This document shows, piece after piece, positions 7,027-13,877 of a DNA stretch of 25,124 bases. The translations under genes were made by a program, and so were the position numbers. Position 1 is the stretch's first letter. Each line of letters starts with the position of its first letter. The notes under the pieces were generated by a model. The model ran no database searches. It was given only the letters and a program-made list of their open reading frames with translations, and was not told the origin of the DNA. The DNA is taken from the NCBI GenBank assembly GCA_000434195.1, contig HF994445.1, forward strand, positions 1-25,124. The letters run 5' to 3'. Origin of the DNA: Clostridium sp. CAG:780 (lineage in GTDB: Bacteria; Bacillota; Clostridia; TANB77; CAG-508).

Positions 7027-7103
7027 TGGTGTGCCAAAAGGGAATCGAACCCCCGACCTCTCCCTTAGGAGGGGAGCGCTCTATCCTACTGAGCTATTGA
7101 CAC
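7027..7103 (-). tRNA. tRNA-Arg, anticodon CCU, with encoded CCA
   Basis: On the minus strand a full cloverleaf is visible. The acceptor stem GTGTCAA pairs with TTGGCAC (one G-U). A 4-bp D stem GCTC/GAGC and an anticodon stem CTCCC/GGGAG with loop CTCCTAA follow; the anticodon is CCT in the DNA, reading AGG codons. The T arm has loop TTCGATT. The discriminator base is A at 7030 and CCA is encoded at 7027-7029. Position 32 is C, the base modified by TtcA, whose gene is divergent next door. It has its own promoter and terminator. Confidence 0.95.
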
Positions 7104-7115
7104 ATTTCCTTTATT

Positions 7116-7144
7116 ATAATATCATTCTGCTTGACATAAGTCAA
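7116..7144 (-). promoter_or_regulatory. Promoter of tRNA-Arg
   Basis: On the minus strand TTGACT (7139-7144), a 17-nt spacer and TATTAT (7116-7121), ending about 12 nt before the tRNA. The -35 lies in the palindrome TTGACATAAGTCAA (7131-7144). Confidence 0.6.
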
Positions 7145-7183
7145 TATTTTTTAACGTTTTCTCTTTATATTCCGGCTTTTTTG

Positions 7184-7192
7184 TGCTATAAT
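7184..7192 (+). promoter_or_regulatory. Extended -10 promoter of the ttcA-like gene
   Basis: TGC directly followed by TATAAT (7187-7192) behind a T run, lacking a good -35. The start would be about 20 nt before the ATG at 7221, which follows AAGGAGA. Confidence 0.55.
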
Positions 7193-7220
7193 AGTTTTTG
7201 TTTATTAAGGAGATTTAATT

Positions 7221-7958
7221 ATGAAACATATTTTGAGTTATATGCGTAAGGCTATTGAAGATTATAATATGATAGAAGATGGAGATAAAATTGCAGTTGC
7301 TTTGTCTGGTGGCAAGGATTCTATTACTATGCTTAAAGCTTTAAAGAATCTTCAGATTTTTTATCCAAAAAAGTTTGAGCTAATTGCTATTAGTGTAAAT
7401 CCAGGTTTTGAGTTTTTTGACTCTGCTTTTTTACAAGAGACTTGTGATGATATTGGCGTTCCTTTTTTTGAAGAGAAGTATGATATTAAAACTATTGTTT
7501 TTGAGGATAGAAAAGAGAAAAATCCTTGTTCTTTGTGTGCAAATTTAAGAAGAGGAATTCTTAATTCTGCTGCTAAACGTGAGCATTGTAATAAACTTGC
7601 TTTAGGTCATAATTTAGATGATGTTTTAGAAACTTTTTTAATGAATTTGTTTTTTGCAGGTAGCTTGTCTACTTTTGCGCCTGTTACTTATATGGACAGG
7701 TCTGGTATGACTGTTATTAGACCTTTAGTTTATACTCCTGAAAAAGAAACTAAGAGATTTGTTAGAAAAAATAATATCTCTGTTATGCCTAAGGTTTGTC
7801 CTATGGATGGACATTCTACAAGAGAAGATATGAAAAATTTAATTGTTTCTCTTTCTGTAAAAAATCCATATGTTAAAGCTAGTATTATTGGTGCAATTAA
7901 ACGAAATAATATTAATGGTTGGAAAGATGTTGCAAAACACGAAAAAAATAATGGCTAG
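7221..7958 (+). CDS. ttcA: TtcA-family tRNA 2-thiocytidine synthetase (PP-loop ATPase)
   Basis: TtcA enzymes activate C32 of certain tRNAs with ATP and insert sulfur using an iron-sulfur cluster. The 245-aa protein carries the PP-loop SGGKDS (29-34), a CxxC pair C103/C106 (NPCSLC), the GHNLDD motif (129-134) and a third candidate cluster cysteine C193 (KVCPMDGHS). This pattern of two plus one Cys matches the TtcA group rather than TilS or ThiI. AAGGAGA lies before the ATG. The stop codon falls inside the terminator hairpin. The neighbour is tRNA-Arg(CCU) with C32, and Arg and Ser tRNAs are the known targets in E. coli, so it could be a substrate. The superfamily is certain; exact tRNA targets are inferred. 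Confidence 0.85.
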   Translation: MKHILSYMRKAIEDYNMIEDGDKIAVALSGGKDSITMLKALKNLQIFYPKKFELIAISVNPGFEFFDSAFLQETCDDIGVPFFEEKYDIKTIVFEDRKEKNPCSLCANLRRGILNSAAKREHCNKLALGHNLDDVLETFLMNLFFAGSLSTFAPVTYMDRSGMTVIRPLVYTPEKETKRFVRKNNISVMPKVCPMDGHSTREDMKNLIVSLSVKNPYVKASIIGAIKRNNINGWKDVAKHEKNNG

Positions 7959-7982
7959 GATTTCTCCTGCCATTGTTTTTTT
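7950..7982. terminator. Bidirectional terminator between ttcA and pgcA
   Basis: AATGGC-T-AGGA (7950-7960), loop TTTC, and TCCT-GCCATT (7965-7974) form a bulged stem. It is flanked by T7 on the plus strand and T7 on the minus strand, serving both converging genes. It contains the ttcA stop codon. Confidence 0.85.
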
Positions 7983-9705
7983 ATTGTCCTAATGTTTTTA
8001 CTTTTTCTGCAAGTTCTTTTAAGCTCTTTTCTGCATCTTCCATATTGTTTTCTTTTATTCCTATATAGAATTTTATTTTTGGTTCTGTTCCTGATGGTCT
8101 AACGCAACACCAAGCATCATTGTTTAGATCAAAGTATAATACGTTTGATGTTGGTAGATTTGTATTTTCTACACTTCCTGTTTCTAGGTCTTTTATTGTT
8201 CCTTGTTTGTAATCTCTGAATTTTAAGACTTTATATTTTCCTAATTGAGTTATTGGATTTTGTCTAATGTTTTCCATTATTTGTTTTATTTCGTCAGCAC
8301 CACTTACTCCTTCTTTTGTTACTGAAACAGTAAGCTCTTTGTAATATCCATATTTTTCGTATATATTCATCATTTGATCCCATAGAGTATAGCCTTTTGT
8401 TTTGTAATATGCTGCTGCTTCACATAGAGCCATTACTGCTGCTATTCCGTCTTTGTCTCTTGCGTGTGTTCCTACCAAGCATCCGTAGCTTTCTTCAAAT
8501 CCAAACATATATGTATTTTCTCCGGTTTGTTCAAATAATCTCATTTGCTCTCCTATATATTTGAATCCTGTTAATACTTCAACTAGTTTTAAGTTATATT
8601 CTTTTGCTATTGCATCTGCTAAGTTTGATGATACTATTGTTTTTATAAGAGCTCCATTTGCTGGTATCTCTCCTCTTTCTTGCTTTTGTGAAAGCTCATA
8701 TTCTGCAATTAGCAAACCTGACATATTTCCTGTGAATGAATGATATTCTCCTGTTTTTGAGTCCTTTGCATATACTCCTAATCTATCTGCATCTGGGTCA
8801 TTTGCTAGAACGACATCTGCATTTACTTTTTGGGCTAATTCTAACGCTAACTTGAAAGCTCTTTCATCTTCTGGATTTGGATAATCTACTGTTGGAAAAT
8901 CTCCATCTGGTTTCTCTTGCTCTGGTACTACATAAACATTTTCAAATCCTATTTCTTTTAATATTCTTTGAACTGGTACATTTCCTGCTCCGTGTAGAGG
9001 TGTATATACTATGTTTACATCTTTTTGAACTTTTTTAATTGTGTCTAGATTTAATACTAGATTTTTTAGTGTTTCTATATACTTGTCATCCATTTCTTTT
9101 CCGATTACATTATATAATCCTTTTTCAATAGCTTCTTCCTTTGTAATTTTCTTTATTGTAGAAAAATCTTCTATTCTATTTACTTCTGTTATTATTCCTT
9201 TATCGTGTGGTGGAACTATTTGAGCTCCATCTTCCCAATATACTTTATATCCGTTGTATTTTGGTGGATTATGGCTTGCTGTTATCATTACTCCTGCAAT
9301 GCAGTTTAGCTCTCTTACTGCAAATGATAATTCTGGAACCGGTCTTAGCTCTTCAAATACATATGTTTTTATTCCATTTGCATTTAGGCATAACGCAGTA
9401 TATTCACTAAATTCTTTTGACATATGTCTTGAGTCATATGATATTGCAACTCCCTTGTTTTCTGGATTGTTTTTGTTTATATAATTTGCTAATCCTTGAG
9501 TTGCTTTTGTAACAGTATATTTATTCATTCTGTTACTTCCATTTCCGATTACTCCTCTTAATCCCGCTGTTCCAAATTCTAGTTCTTTGTAAAATCTGTC
9601 TTCAATTTCTGCATTGTTTCCTTCTATACTTTTTAATTCTTCTTTGGTTTCTTCATCTATTGATGGATCATTTAACCATTTATTATATTTATCTAAATAA
9701 TTCAT
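7981..9705 (-). CDS. pgcA: Phosphoglucomutase/phosphomannomutase (alpha-D-phosphohexomutase)
   Basis: It interconverts glucose-6-phosphate and glucose-1-phosphate (possibly also mannose phosphates) in the cytosol. The 574 aa match PgcA-type enzymes (B. subtilis about 580 aa). All four signature loops are present: the phosphoserine loop TASHNPP (142-148, phospho-Ser144), the metal loop DPDADR (303-308), the sugar loop GFEESYG (402-408) and the phosphate loop RPSGTEPK (536-543). GTAGLRG (45-51) is near the N-terminus. GAGGAGGAAAGA precedes the ATG. The gene follows a UDP-sugar pyrophosphorylase after 69 nt, so the two probably form a route from hexose-6-phosphate to UDP-sugar. A hairpin in the gap may reduce read-through. 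Substrate preference between glucose and mannose is not readable here. Confidence 0.93.
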   Translation of the reverse strand: MNYLDKYNKWLNDPSIDEETKEELKSIEGNNAEIEDRFYKELEFGTAGLRGVIGNGSNRMNKYTVTKATQGLANYINKNNPENKGVAISYDSRHMSKEFSEYTALCLNANGIKTYVFEELRPVPELSFAVRELNCIAGVMITASHNPPKYNGYKVYWEDGAQIVPPHDKGIITEVNRIEDFSTIKKITKEEAIEKGLYNVIGKEMDDKYIETLKNLVLNLDTIKKVQKDVNIVYTPLHGAGNVPVQRILKEIGFENVYVVPEQEKPDGDFPTVDYPNPEDERAFKLALELAQKVNADVVLANDPDADRLGVYAKDSKTGEYHSFTGNMSGLLIAEYELSQKQERGEIPANGALIKTIVSSNLADAIAKEYNLKLVEVLTGFKYIGEQMRLFEQTGENTYMFGFEESYGCLVGTHARDKDGIAAVMALCEAAAYYKTKGYTLWDQMMNIYEKYGYYKELTVSVTKEGVSGADEIKQIMENIRQNPITQLGKYKVLKFRDYKQGTIKDLETGSVENTNLPTSNVLYFDLNNDAWCCVRPSGTEPKIKFYIGIKENNMEDAEKSLKELAEKVKTLGQ

Positions 9706-9726
9706 TCTTTCCTCCTCTATTACAAA

Positions 9727-9767
9727 ATAAGAGTTTAAATTTGTATAACCAAACTTTAAACTCTTAT
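9727..9767. other. Intercistronic hairpin between UDP-sugar pyrophosphorylase and pgcA
   Basis: ATAAGAGTTTAAA (9727-9739) pairs over 13 bp with 9755-9767, and an inner TTTG/CAAA continues the stem beyond a bulge. On the minus strand only TTTTGT follows, so it is a weak terminator, or an attenuator or RNA processing site that sets pgcA expression. Confidence 0.55.
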
Positions 9768-9774
9768 ATTTTAA

Positions 9775-11019
9775 TTATACATTTTTATGAAAGTCGTTGT
9801 ATAATTTTCTTGCAGTTTCTGGGCTATCTACTCCCTCTGCATTTTTAACAGGCGCAAATTCCTCTTCTCTTTTTACTCTTAGTATTGCCATATCGTCTAA
9901 TGATTCAAATGCGTCAAATAAGAAAGATTCGAATTTATATGCATTTGGTTTGTCTGATGTTACTAAATTTCCATCTTTGTCTAAGTATTTTGCTTTTTTG
10001 AAAGCACTATGATATGGTAATGTATTTTTGCTTATTTCTTCAATTGCTTTTACATTGAATAAGTTACAAAGTATATGTGATTCACCATATATTAAGTTTC
10101 CTTTTTCGTCTGTTGCTTCTGCCATTTCTTCTGAAATTTCGCTATATTCTACAACACTTGGTTTTCCATCTCTCTTGCAGAATACTCCTACTTTTTCGTG
10201 TGGTCCTGCTTTTACAACGCTTTTTCCTGCTGCTAATACTTTTTTCTCTATTGCAAATCCTAGGAATACTGGGTCTATCATATTAACTAAGACATTGTCT
10301 ACTCCGCCTATGAATGCCCATTCTATTCCTCTAGTTTTCATATCATATAATATTCCATTTCTGTTCATCGATAGGAATATTCCACCATGTCCATCTGCAG
10401 CCATTTTTATTAGTCCATCTTCTCCAATTAGGATTTTACCTTCTGTGTCGATCATTGGTAATTCTCCTTGTTTGAAGAATACTACTTTATCTTTTGGATA
10501 TCCAAAGAATTTATTTTTCTCAAAAAAGCTTTCTGTTGCTTCATTATTTTCATTACTTGTCATTATGTACCAAACACAATATTCTCCGTATTTTTCTTGT
10601 GCTTTTTTTAGTGTATCACATAAGATTTCGAATATTGGCTTATGTGAGTCTAATCCTATATCAAATGTTCCTTTTGGTCCATTATGTCCTAATCTTGTTC
10701 CTTGTCCACCAGCCATTGTTACTGCTGCTAGTTTTCCGGCTTTTATCTCTTTTAATCCTATTTCTTCATAGTGTTTTAGTTCTTCTTCTGACAATGCACT
10801 TTTATCTGTATAGTCTATTGGTTTTATTTTTGATGCAGAAAAATCTACTGTATGTCCTATTCTTTTGTATAATTCTTCAACTTGGTTGAAATCTAATGTT
10901 AATATTTCGTCTAATAATTTTGCTTTTTTGCTTTCATCTAGTTTGTCGTATTGACTTAGTAGCTGCTCTTGGTTGTACTTTTTTACTAATTTTTCAGCAG
11001 CCAAGTATTTCTCTTCCAT
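9775..11019 (-). CDS. UTP--hexose-1-phosphate uridylyltransferase, UDPGP family
   Basis: Enzymes of this family join UTP and glucose-1-phosphate or N-acetylglucosamine-1-phosphate to give UDP-sugar and pyrophosphate. The 414-aa protein has the nucleotide loop AGGQGTRLGHNGPKG (103-117), typical of the UDPGP family (eukaryotic UGP/UAP-like) and different from bacterial GalU or GlmU. Further family landmarks are GGVDNVLVNMIDP and GPHEKVGV. The N-terminal ~90 residues are helical and charged, as in UAP-type enzymes. AAAGGAGAA precedes the ATG. It is first in an operon with a phosphoglucomutase, which would favour glucose-1-phosphate as substrate, but the sequence resembles UAP enzymes as much as UGP ones. 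The reaction class is secure and the sugar is not. Confidence 0.88.
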   Translation of the reverse strand: MEEKYLAAEKLVKKYNQEQLLSQYDKLDESKKAKLLDEILTLDFNQVEELYKRIGHTVDFSASKIKPIDYTDKSALSEEELKHYEEIGLKEIKAGKLAAVTMAGGQGTRLGHNGPKGTFDIGLDSHKPIFEILCDTLKKAQEKYGEYCVWYIMTSNENNEATESFFEKNKFFGYPKDKVVFFKQGELPMIDTEGKILIGEDGLIKMAADGHGGIFLSMNRNGILYDMKTRGIEWAFIGGVDNVLVNMIDPVFLGFAIEKKVLAAGKSVVKAGPHEKVGVFCKRDGKPSVVEYSEISEEMAEATDEKGNLIYGESHILCNLFNVKAIEEISKNTLPYHSAFKKAKYLDKDGNLVTSDKPNAYKFESFLFDAFESLDDMAILRVKREEEFAPVKNAEGVDSPETARKLYNDFHKNV

Positions 11020-11062
11020 TTTGTTCTCCTTTCATTTTTTGGTTATTAATACTTATGCTATC

Positions 11063-11091
11063 ATAATATAACAATAGAACAAAATAGTCAA
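11063..11091 (-). promoter_or_regulatory. Promoter of the UDP-sugar/pgcA operon
   Basis: On the minus strand TTGACT (11086-11091), a 17-nt spacer and TATTAT (11063-11068). Confidence 0.55.
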
Positions 11092-11101
11092 CGTTTCTAG
11101 C

Positions 11102-11134
11102 AAAAAAATTGCCAGCCAAGTTTTCTTGGCTGAC
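11102..11134 (-). terminator. Terminator of the cysteine-synthase gene
   Basis: On the minus strand GTCAGCCAAG, loop AAAA, and CTTGGCTGGC (11111-11134; one G-T) precede seven T residues (11102-11108). Confidence 0.85.
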
Positions 11135-11139
11135 TTTTA

Positions 11140-12117
11140 CTAATTTATTTTCTTTACGTTTATAAATTTTACTTGGTTTGATATATATTCTGGATTATCA
11201 TATTGTATATTTTCGTCTGCAAGTTCTGTTGATAGATATTTTTTGTTGTCGTCTGCAAATATTGTTACAACCGGTTTTTCCATCTTTTCGTTTAGTAAAA
11301 TTGCTCCAATTGTATACGCTCCACTTGAGATTCCAACTCCAAGTCCTATCTCTTTGCTTAGTTTTCTTGACATGTTTATTGCATCATCGTCTTCTACTCC
11401 AATGACTCCTTCTATTAGTTTGGGATCCACTATACTTGGTAAGAAGTCATCTGCTATTCCACTGATTTTGCTGTGTCCAGATACTTTTCCGCCAGATAAT
11501 ATTGGCATGTTATTTGGCTCTACACAATATGTTTTTATGTTTTTATCAAGTTCTTTCATTCTTTTTGCAACTCCTGCAAATGTTCCACCTGAACCTATTC
11601 CTGCTATAAATGCTCCCACTTTGTCTCCTACTTCTTGTTCGATTTCTTTTCCAACTCCTTCATAATGAGAGTTTACGTTGTCCATGTTTTCGAATTGTAG
11701 TGTTTCAAAAGCTCCATTTTCTTGTGCAAATTTATGGCAGTTTGCTAATGCAATGTTGAATGCATCGTGTTCATCGTAGTTTAGATGAAGTGTTGCCCCA
11801 TATAACTTTAATAGTTGTTTTCTTTCTTCTGTTGCAAATCCTGGCATGAATATGTGTACATCAAATCCTAAGATTTTTCCTATTGCTGCAATTCCTAATC
11901 CAAAGTTTCCACTACTTGCTTCTGCAATAGCTTGTCCTGGTTTTAGTTTTCCTGAGTTTATTGCTTTTTTTAGTATGTAATATGCTGCTCTGTCTTTGAT
12001 GCTACCAGTTAAGTTATATGATTCTAACTTGGCAAAAAACTTGTCTCTCCTTCCTTTATAAAGATATTCGATTTCTAACATTGGCGTGTTTCCAATCGGT
12101 AAACTTAAATCCTCCAT
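11140..12117 (-). CDS. cysK: Cysteine synthase-family PLP enzyme
   Basis: A fold-type II PLP enzyme of the CysK/CBS group, which typically makes cysteine from O-acetylserine and sulfide. The 325 aa are of family length. The PLP lysine is K41 in GSIKDRAA (38-45), the substrate loop is SSGNFG (68-73) and the phosphate loop is GSGGTFAG. GISSGA is present near the C-terminal third. Two motifs differ from classic CysK: SSGNFG replaces TSGNTG, and FADDNKKYLST replaces the usual FPDSGERYLST, so Asp stands where a Ser normally contacts PLP. Substrate could therefore differ. The ATG at 12117 has a modest GGTGA ribosome binding site. It is monocistronic, with a consensus promoter, a structured ~135-nt leader and its own terminator. 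Confidence 0.87.
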   Translation of the reverse strand: MEDLSLPIGNTPMLEIEYLYKGRRDKFFAKLESYNLTGSIKDRAAYYILKKAINSGKLKPGQAIAEASSGNFGLGIAAIGKILGFDVHIFMPGFATEERKQLLKLYGATLHLNYDEHDAFNIALANCHKFAQENGAFETLQFENMDNVNSHYEGVGKEIEQEVGDKVGAFIAGIGSGGTFAGVAKRMKELDKNIKTYCVEPNNMPILSGGKVSGHSKISGIADDFLPSIVDPKLIEGVIGVEDDDAINMSRKLSKEIGLGVGISSGAYTIGAILLNEKMEKPVVTIFADDNKKYLSTELADENIQYDNPEYISNQVKFINVKKIN

Positions 12118-12253
12118 TTCTTTTCACCAATTCTTTCTTTTGACACTAATATGTATATACTAATGTCACAATTTTCTACTTCCATTTTAATTAAAATGAG
12201 TAAGATTTTCAAAATTGTGCAGATATGATGTGTATTTATTCGCACAATTTCGT
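12118..12253 (-). promoter_or_regulatory. Structured 5' leader of the cysteine-synthase gene, possible riboregulator
   Basis: Reading the minus strand from the predicted start (about 12253), segment A AAATTGTGC (12242-12250) pairs with B GCACAATTT (12212-12220). B can instead pair over 9 bp with C AAAATTGTG (12167-12175). Between B and C is the palindrome CATTTTAATTAAAATG (12183-12198). A 12-bp hairpin (12141-12152 with 12157-12168) follows; its two mismatches on the plus strand become G-U pairs on the minus strand, so it fits an RNA on that strand. It matches no riboswitch or T-box that I know, and there is no U-tailed terminator. Confidence 0.45.
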
Positions 12254-12259
12254 AATGAT

Positions 12260-12288
12260 ATTATACATATATATATTTATTTTGTCAA
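12260..12288 (-). promoter_or_regulatory. Consensus sigma-A promoter of the cysteine-synthase gene
   Basis: On the minus strand a perfect TTGACA (12283-12288), a 17-nt spacer and a perfect TATAAT (12260-12265). A promoter this strong in front of a structured leader suggests control after initiation. Confidence 0.8.
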
Positions 12289-12299
12289 CATTTAATATG

Positions 12300-12327
12300 A
12301 ACGCATCAGCAACAAGGCTGATGCGTT
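12300..12327. other. Stable 11-bp hairpin without U tail
   Basis: AACGCATCAGC (12300-12310) pairs perfectly with GCTGATGCGTT (12317-12327) around AACAAG. It is notably GC-rich for this region. It lies between the end of the MEDS-like gene and the next minus-strand promoter, so it may end or stabilise that transcript, though no T run follows on the minus strand. Confidence 0.5.
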
Positions 12328-12376
12328 GAGTCCGGATTTTCTTTTGTTTTTTTATTTTCTTTTGTTCAGTTTTATA

Positions 12377-12883
12377 TTAATTAGCAATAACCATGCTATT
12401 AATATATTCTTGTTTGTCTTTTTCTCCTGCTGTGTTTAAGATTTTGTCGTGTTTTTCTATTATTTCTTTTACTTTGCTTTCATATTTTGTAATGTCATAA
12501 CAGTTTATTATCGAAAGTTCTTTGTTTTTAAGTTCTTCACTGTTGTTTTCTAGTATTTTTTCTATTTGTTGATTTATTTGTTCTATATATTCAATGTTGC
12601 CATTTACTATTATTTCATCATTGTTTTTTATTATATTTTTTATTATCTCTTCATTTATTTCTTTTGCTTTCCAATCTATTTTTAGTATTCTTTCTTTGTT
12701 CTTTATCCTTAGTTTGTCTAATAATGTTTGAATTTTTTCTTCTAGATTTGTTTCTGTTATTGTGGTAATCGTGATTCCTTTATTGATTTTTTTATCTATA
12801 TTTGGTAATAACATTGTTACTAAATGCCAATCACTAATATAGAAACTACAAACTTTTTTTATTTTTTTATCAAGTTGTGTCAT
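12377..12883 (-). CDS. Hypothetical protein, weakly MEDS-like
   Basis: A 168-aa lysine-, isoleucine- and asparagine-rich soluble protein with no signal peptide. I do not recognise it firmly. The layout of an early SFYISDWHLVTMLLPNI stretch (17-33) and a late INCYDITKYESKVKEIIEKH stretch ending near ILNTAG is reminiscent of MEDS (DcmR sensory) domains, which end in a Cys-Tyr-Asp strand followed by a helix and a His. This is a resemblance only. A frame extending upstream to 12967 begins at a TTG that is really a -35 box; the ATG at 12883 follows GGAGG by five bases and is chosen. A palindrome over the promoter suggests repression, possibly autogenous. The hairpin at 12300-12327 may mark its 3' end. 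Confidence 0.7.
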   Translation of the reverse strand: MTQLDKKIKKVCSFYISDWHLVTMLLPNIDKKINKGITITTITETNLEEKIQTLLDKLRIKNKERILKIDWKAKEINEEIIKNIIKNNDEIIVNGNIEYIEQINQQIEKILENNSEELKNKELSIINCYDITKYESKVKEIIEKHDKILNTAGEKDKQEYINSMVIAN

Positions 12884-12904
12884 GTTTACCTCCAATCTCT
12901 TTCT

Positions 12905-12940
12905 ATGGTAAATTTTACCATCTTTACATTTGTGTGTCAA
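12905..12940 (-). promoter_or_regulatory. Promoter overlapped by a 17-bp palindrome (operator)
   Basis: On the minus strand TTGACA (12935-12940), a 17-nt spacer and TAAAAT (12912-12917). The -10 lies within the palindrome 12905-12921 (ATGGTAAA arms around one base), the classic geometry of a repressor site. A second TTGACACAC copy at 12959-12967, with TAATAT 16 nt downstream, may be a tandem promoter. Confidence 0.6.
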
Positions 12941-13076
12941 TATTATTACAAAACAATCGTGTGTCAAATTTCGACAGTTCTAAGAGTTTTCGCGTTTATT
13001 CTATTTTTTATTTTATATTTTTACAATTTTATTACATTTTTATTACGTTTGTCTTTAATCTTTTTTTACCATTTAT

Positions 13077-13106
13077 GTATATTTTTAATTTTTTTAGTAA
13101 ATACTT
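13077..13106 (+). promoter_or_regulatory. Candidate sigma-F promoter of spoIIR
   Basis: GTATA (13077-13081), a 15-nt spacer and GTAAATACTT (13097-13106). This fits the B. subtilis sigma-F pattern GYWTA-N15-GGNNANANTW at every fixed position except the second G of the -10. spoIIR is a known sigma-F target and no good sigma-A promoter is present. The start would be about 35 nt before the ATG. Confidence 0.55.
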
Positions 13107-13147
13107 TTATTATAAATTTAGTATATTTAATGAGGTGAGTGTTTTGT

Positions 13148-13795
13148 ATGAATAAATCAATTTTTTATAGAGTTTTGTTGGTTATATTATTATTGATTGT
13201 TTTTGTTTGTTTTTCTGCGTATTCTTATGTGACTGCCGTTTCTAATGGTATTGCCGATAGTGTTTTTAGATTACATGTTATTGCTAACAGCGATTCGGAC
13301 GAAGATCAGGCATTAAAACTAAAGGTTAGAGATTCTTTATTAGAATATATGAATTCTTTGTGTAGTTCTACTTCTTCTAAGGAAGAGGCTATGCGTATTG
13401 CAAATGAGAATATTGATGATTTCACTAAAATTGCTCAGGATGTAATTTATCAAAATGGATACAATTATTCTGTTGATGTTTCTGTTGGTTCTTGCGATTT
13501 TCCAACAAAAGAATATGGAGATGTTTCTCTCCCTGCCGGAACTTACGATGCTCTAAGGGTAAAAATCGGTTCTGCTAGTGGTCATAATTGGTGGTGTGTA
13601 ATGTTCCCTCCTCTTTGTTTTGTTGATGTTTCTTCTGGTATTGTTCCAGATGATTCCAAAGAGATTCTTCATGATACCATGTCTGACGAGGAATATGACT
13701 TGGTAACTAGCTCTGACAGCGATTCTGAGTTGACTTTTAAATTTAAATTGGTAGAGTTTTTTGAAAATTTTAGATTAAAATTAGCAAGTAATTAA
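13148..13795 (+). CDS. spoIIR: Stage II sporulation protein R
   Basis: SpoIIR is made in the forespore and triggers SpoIIGA to process pro-sigma-E in the mother cell. The 215-aa protein has a membrane/signal segment (about 5-28) followed by the conserved extracytoplasmic domain. RLHVIANSDS (41-50) then DQALKLKVRD, LPAGTYDALRV (129-139) and NWWCVMFPPLCF (147-158) are the hallmark motifs. A GTG at 13139 is in frame, but the ATG at 13148 is eight bases after GAGGTGAG and is preferred. A sigma-F-like promoter lies upstream. Its presence indicates a genuine endospore former. No terminator separates it from murA, but murA has its own promoter. Confidence 0.95.
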   Translation: MNKSIFYRVLLVILLLIVFVCFSAYSYVTAVSNGIADSVFRLHVIANSDSDEDQALKLKVRDSLLEYMNSLCSSTSSKEEAMRIANENIDDFTKIAQDVIYQNGYNYSVDVSVGSCDFPTKEYGDVSLPAGTYDALRVKIGSASGHNWWCVMFPPLCFVDVSSGIVPDDSKEILHDTMSDEEYDLVTSSDSDSELTFKFKLVEFFENFRLKLASN

Positions 13796-13804
13796 TGTTT
13801 TTTC

Positions 13805-13833
13805 TTGTAAATCCTTCTATTTTGTGGTATATA
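13805..13833 (+). promoter_or_regulatory. Promoter of the murA operon
   Basis: TTGTAA (13805-13810), a 17-nt spacer ending in TGG, and TATATA (13828-13833): a -35 with an extended -10. Confidence 0.5.
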
Positions 13834-13877
13834 TATATTTAGACTAAAATTATATATATCAATAGGGGGATTTTATT

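Noticed and set aside
7013..7249. Plus-strand frame through tRNA-Arg
   Set aside because: It translates the antisense of the tRNA (a classic false protein) and overlaps the ttcA start.
10028..10889. Long plus-strand open frames of up to 247 codons opposite the UDP-sugar pyrophosphorylase
   Set aside because: Antisense shadows, rich in Leu/Phe/Ser, without ribosome binding sites, opposite a well-conserved gene.
12118..12253. T-box or SAM riboswitch upstream of the cysteine-synthase gene
   Set aside because: No T-box consensus (TGG bulge, antiterminator) and no S-box core; the leader is too short and lacks a U-tailed terminator.
12884..12967. N-terminal extension of the MEDS-like protein from a TTG
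   Set aside because: That TTG is part of a TTGACA -35 box and the segment contains the promoter and palindrome.
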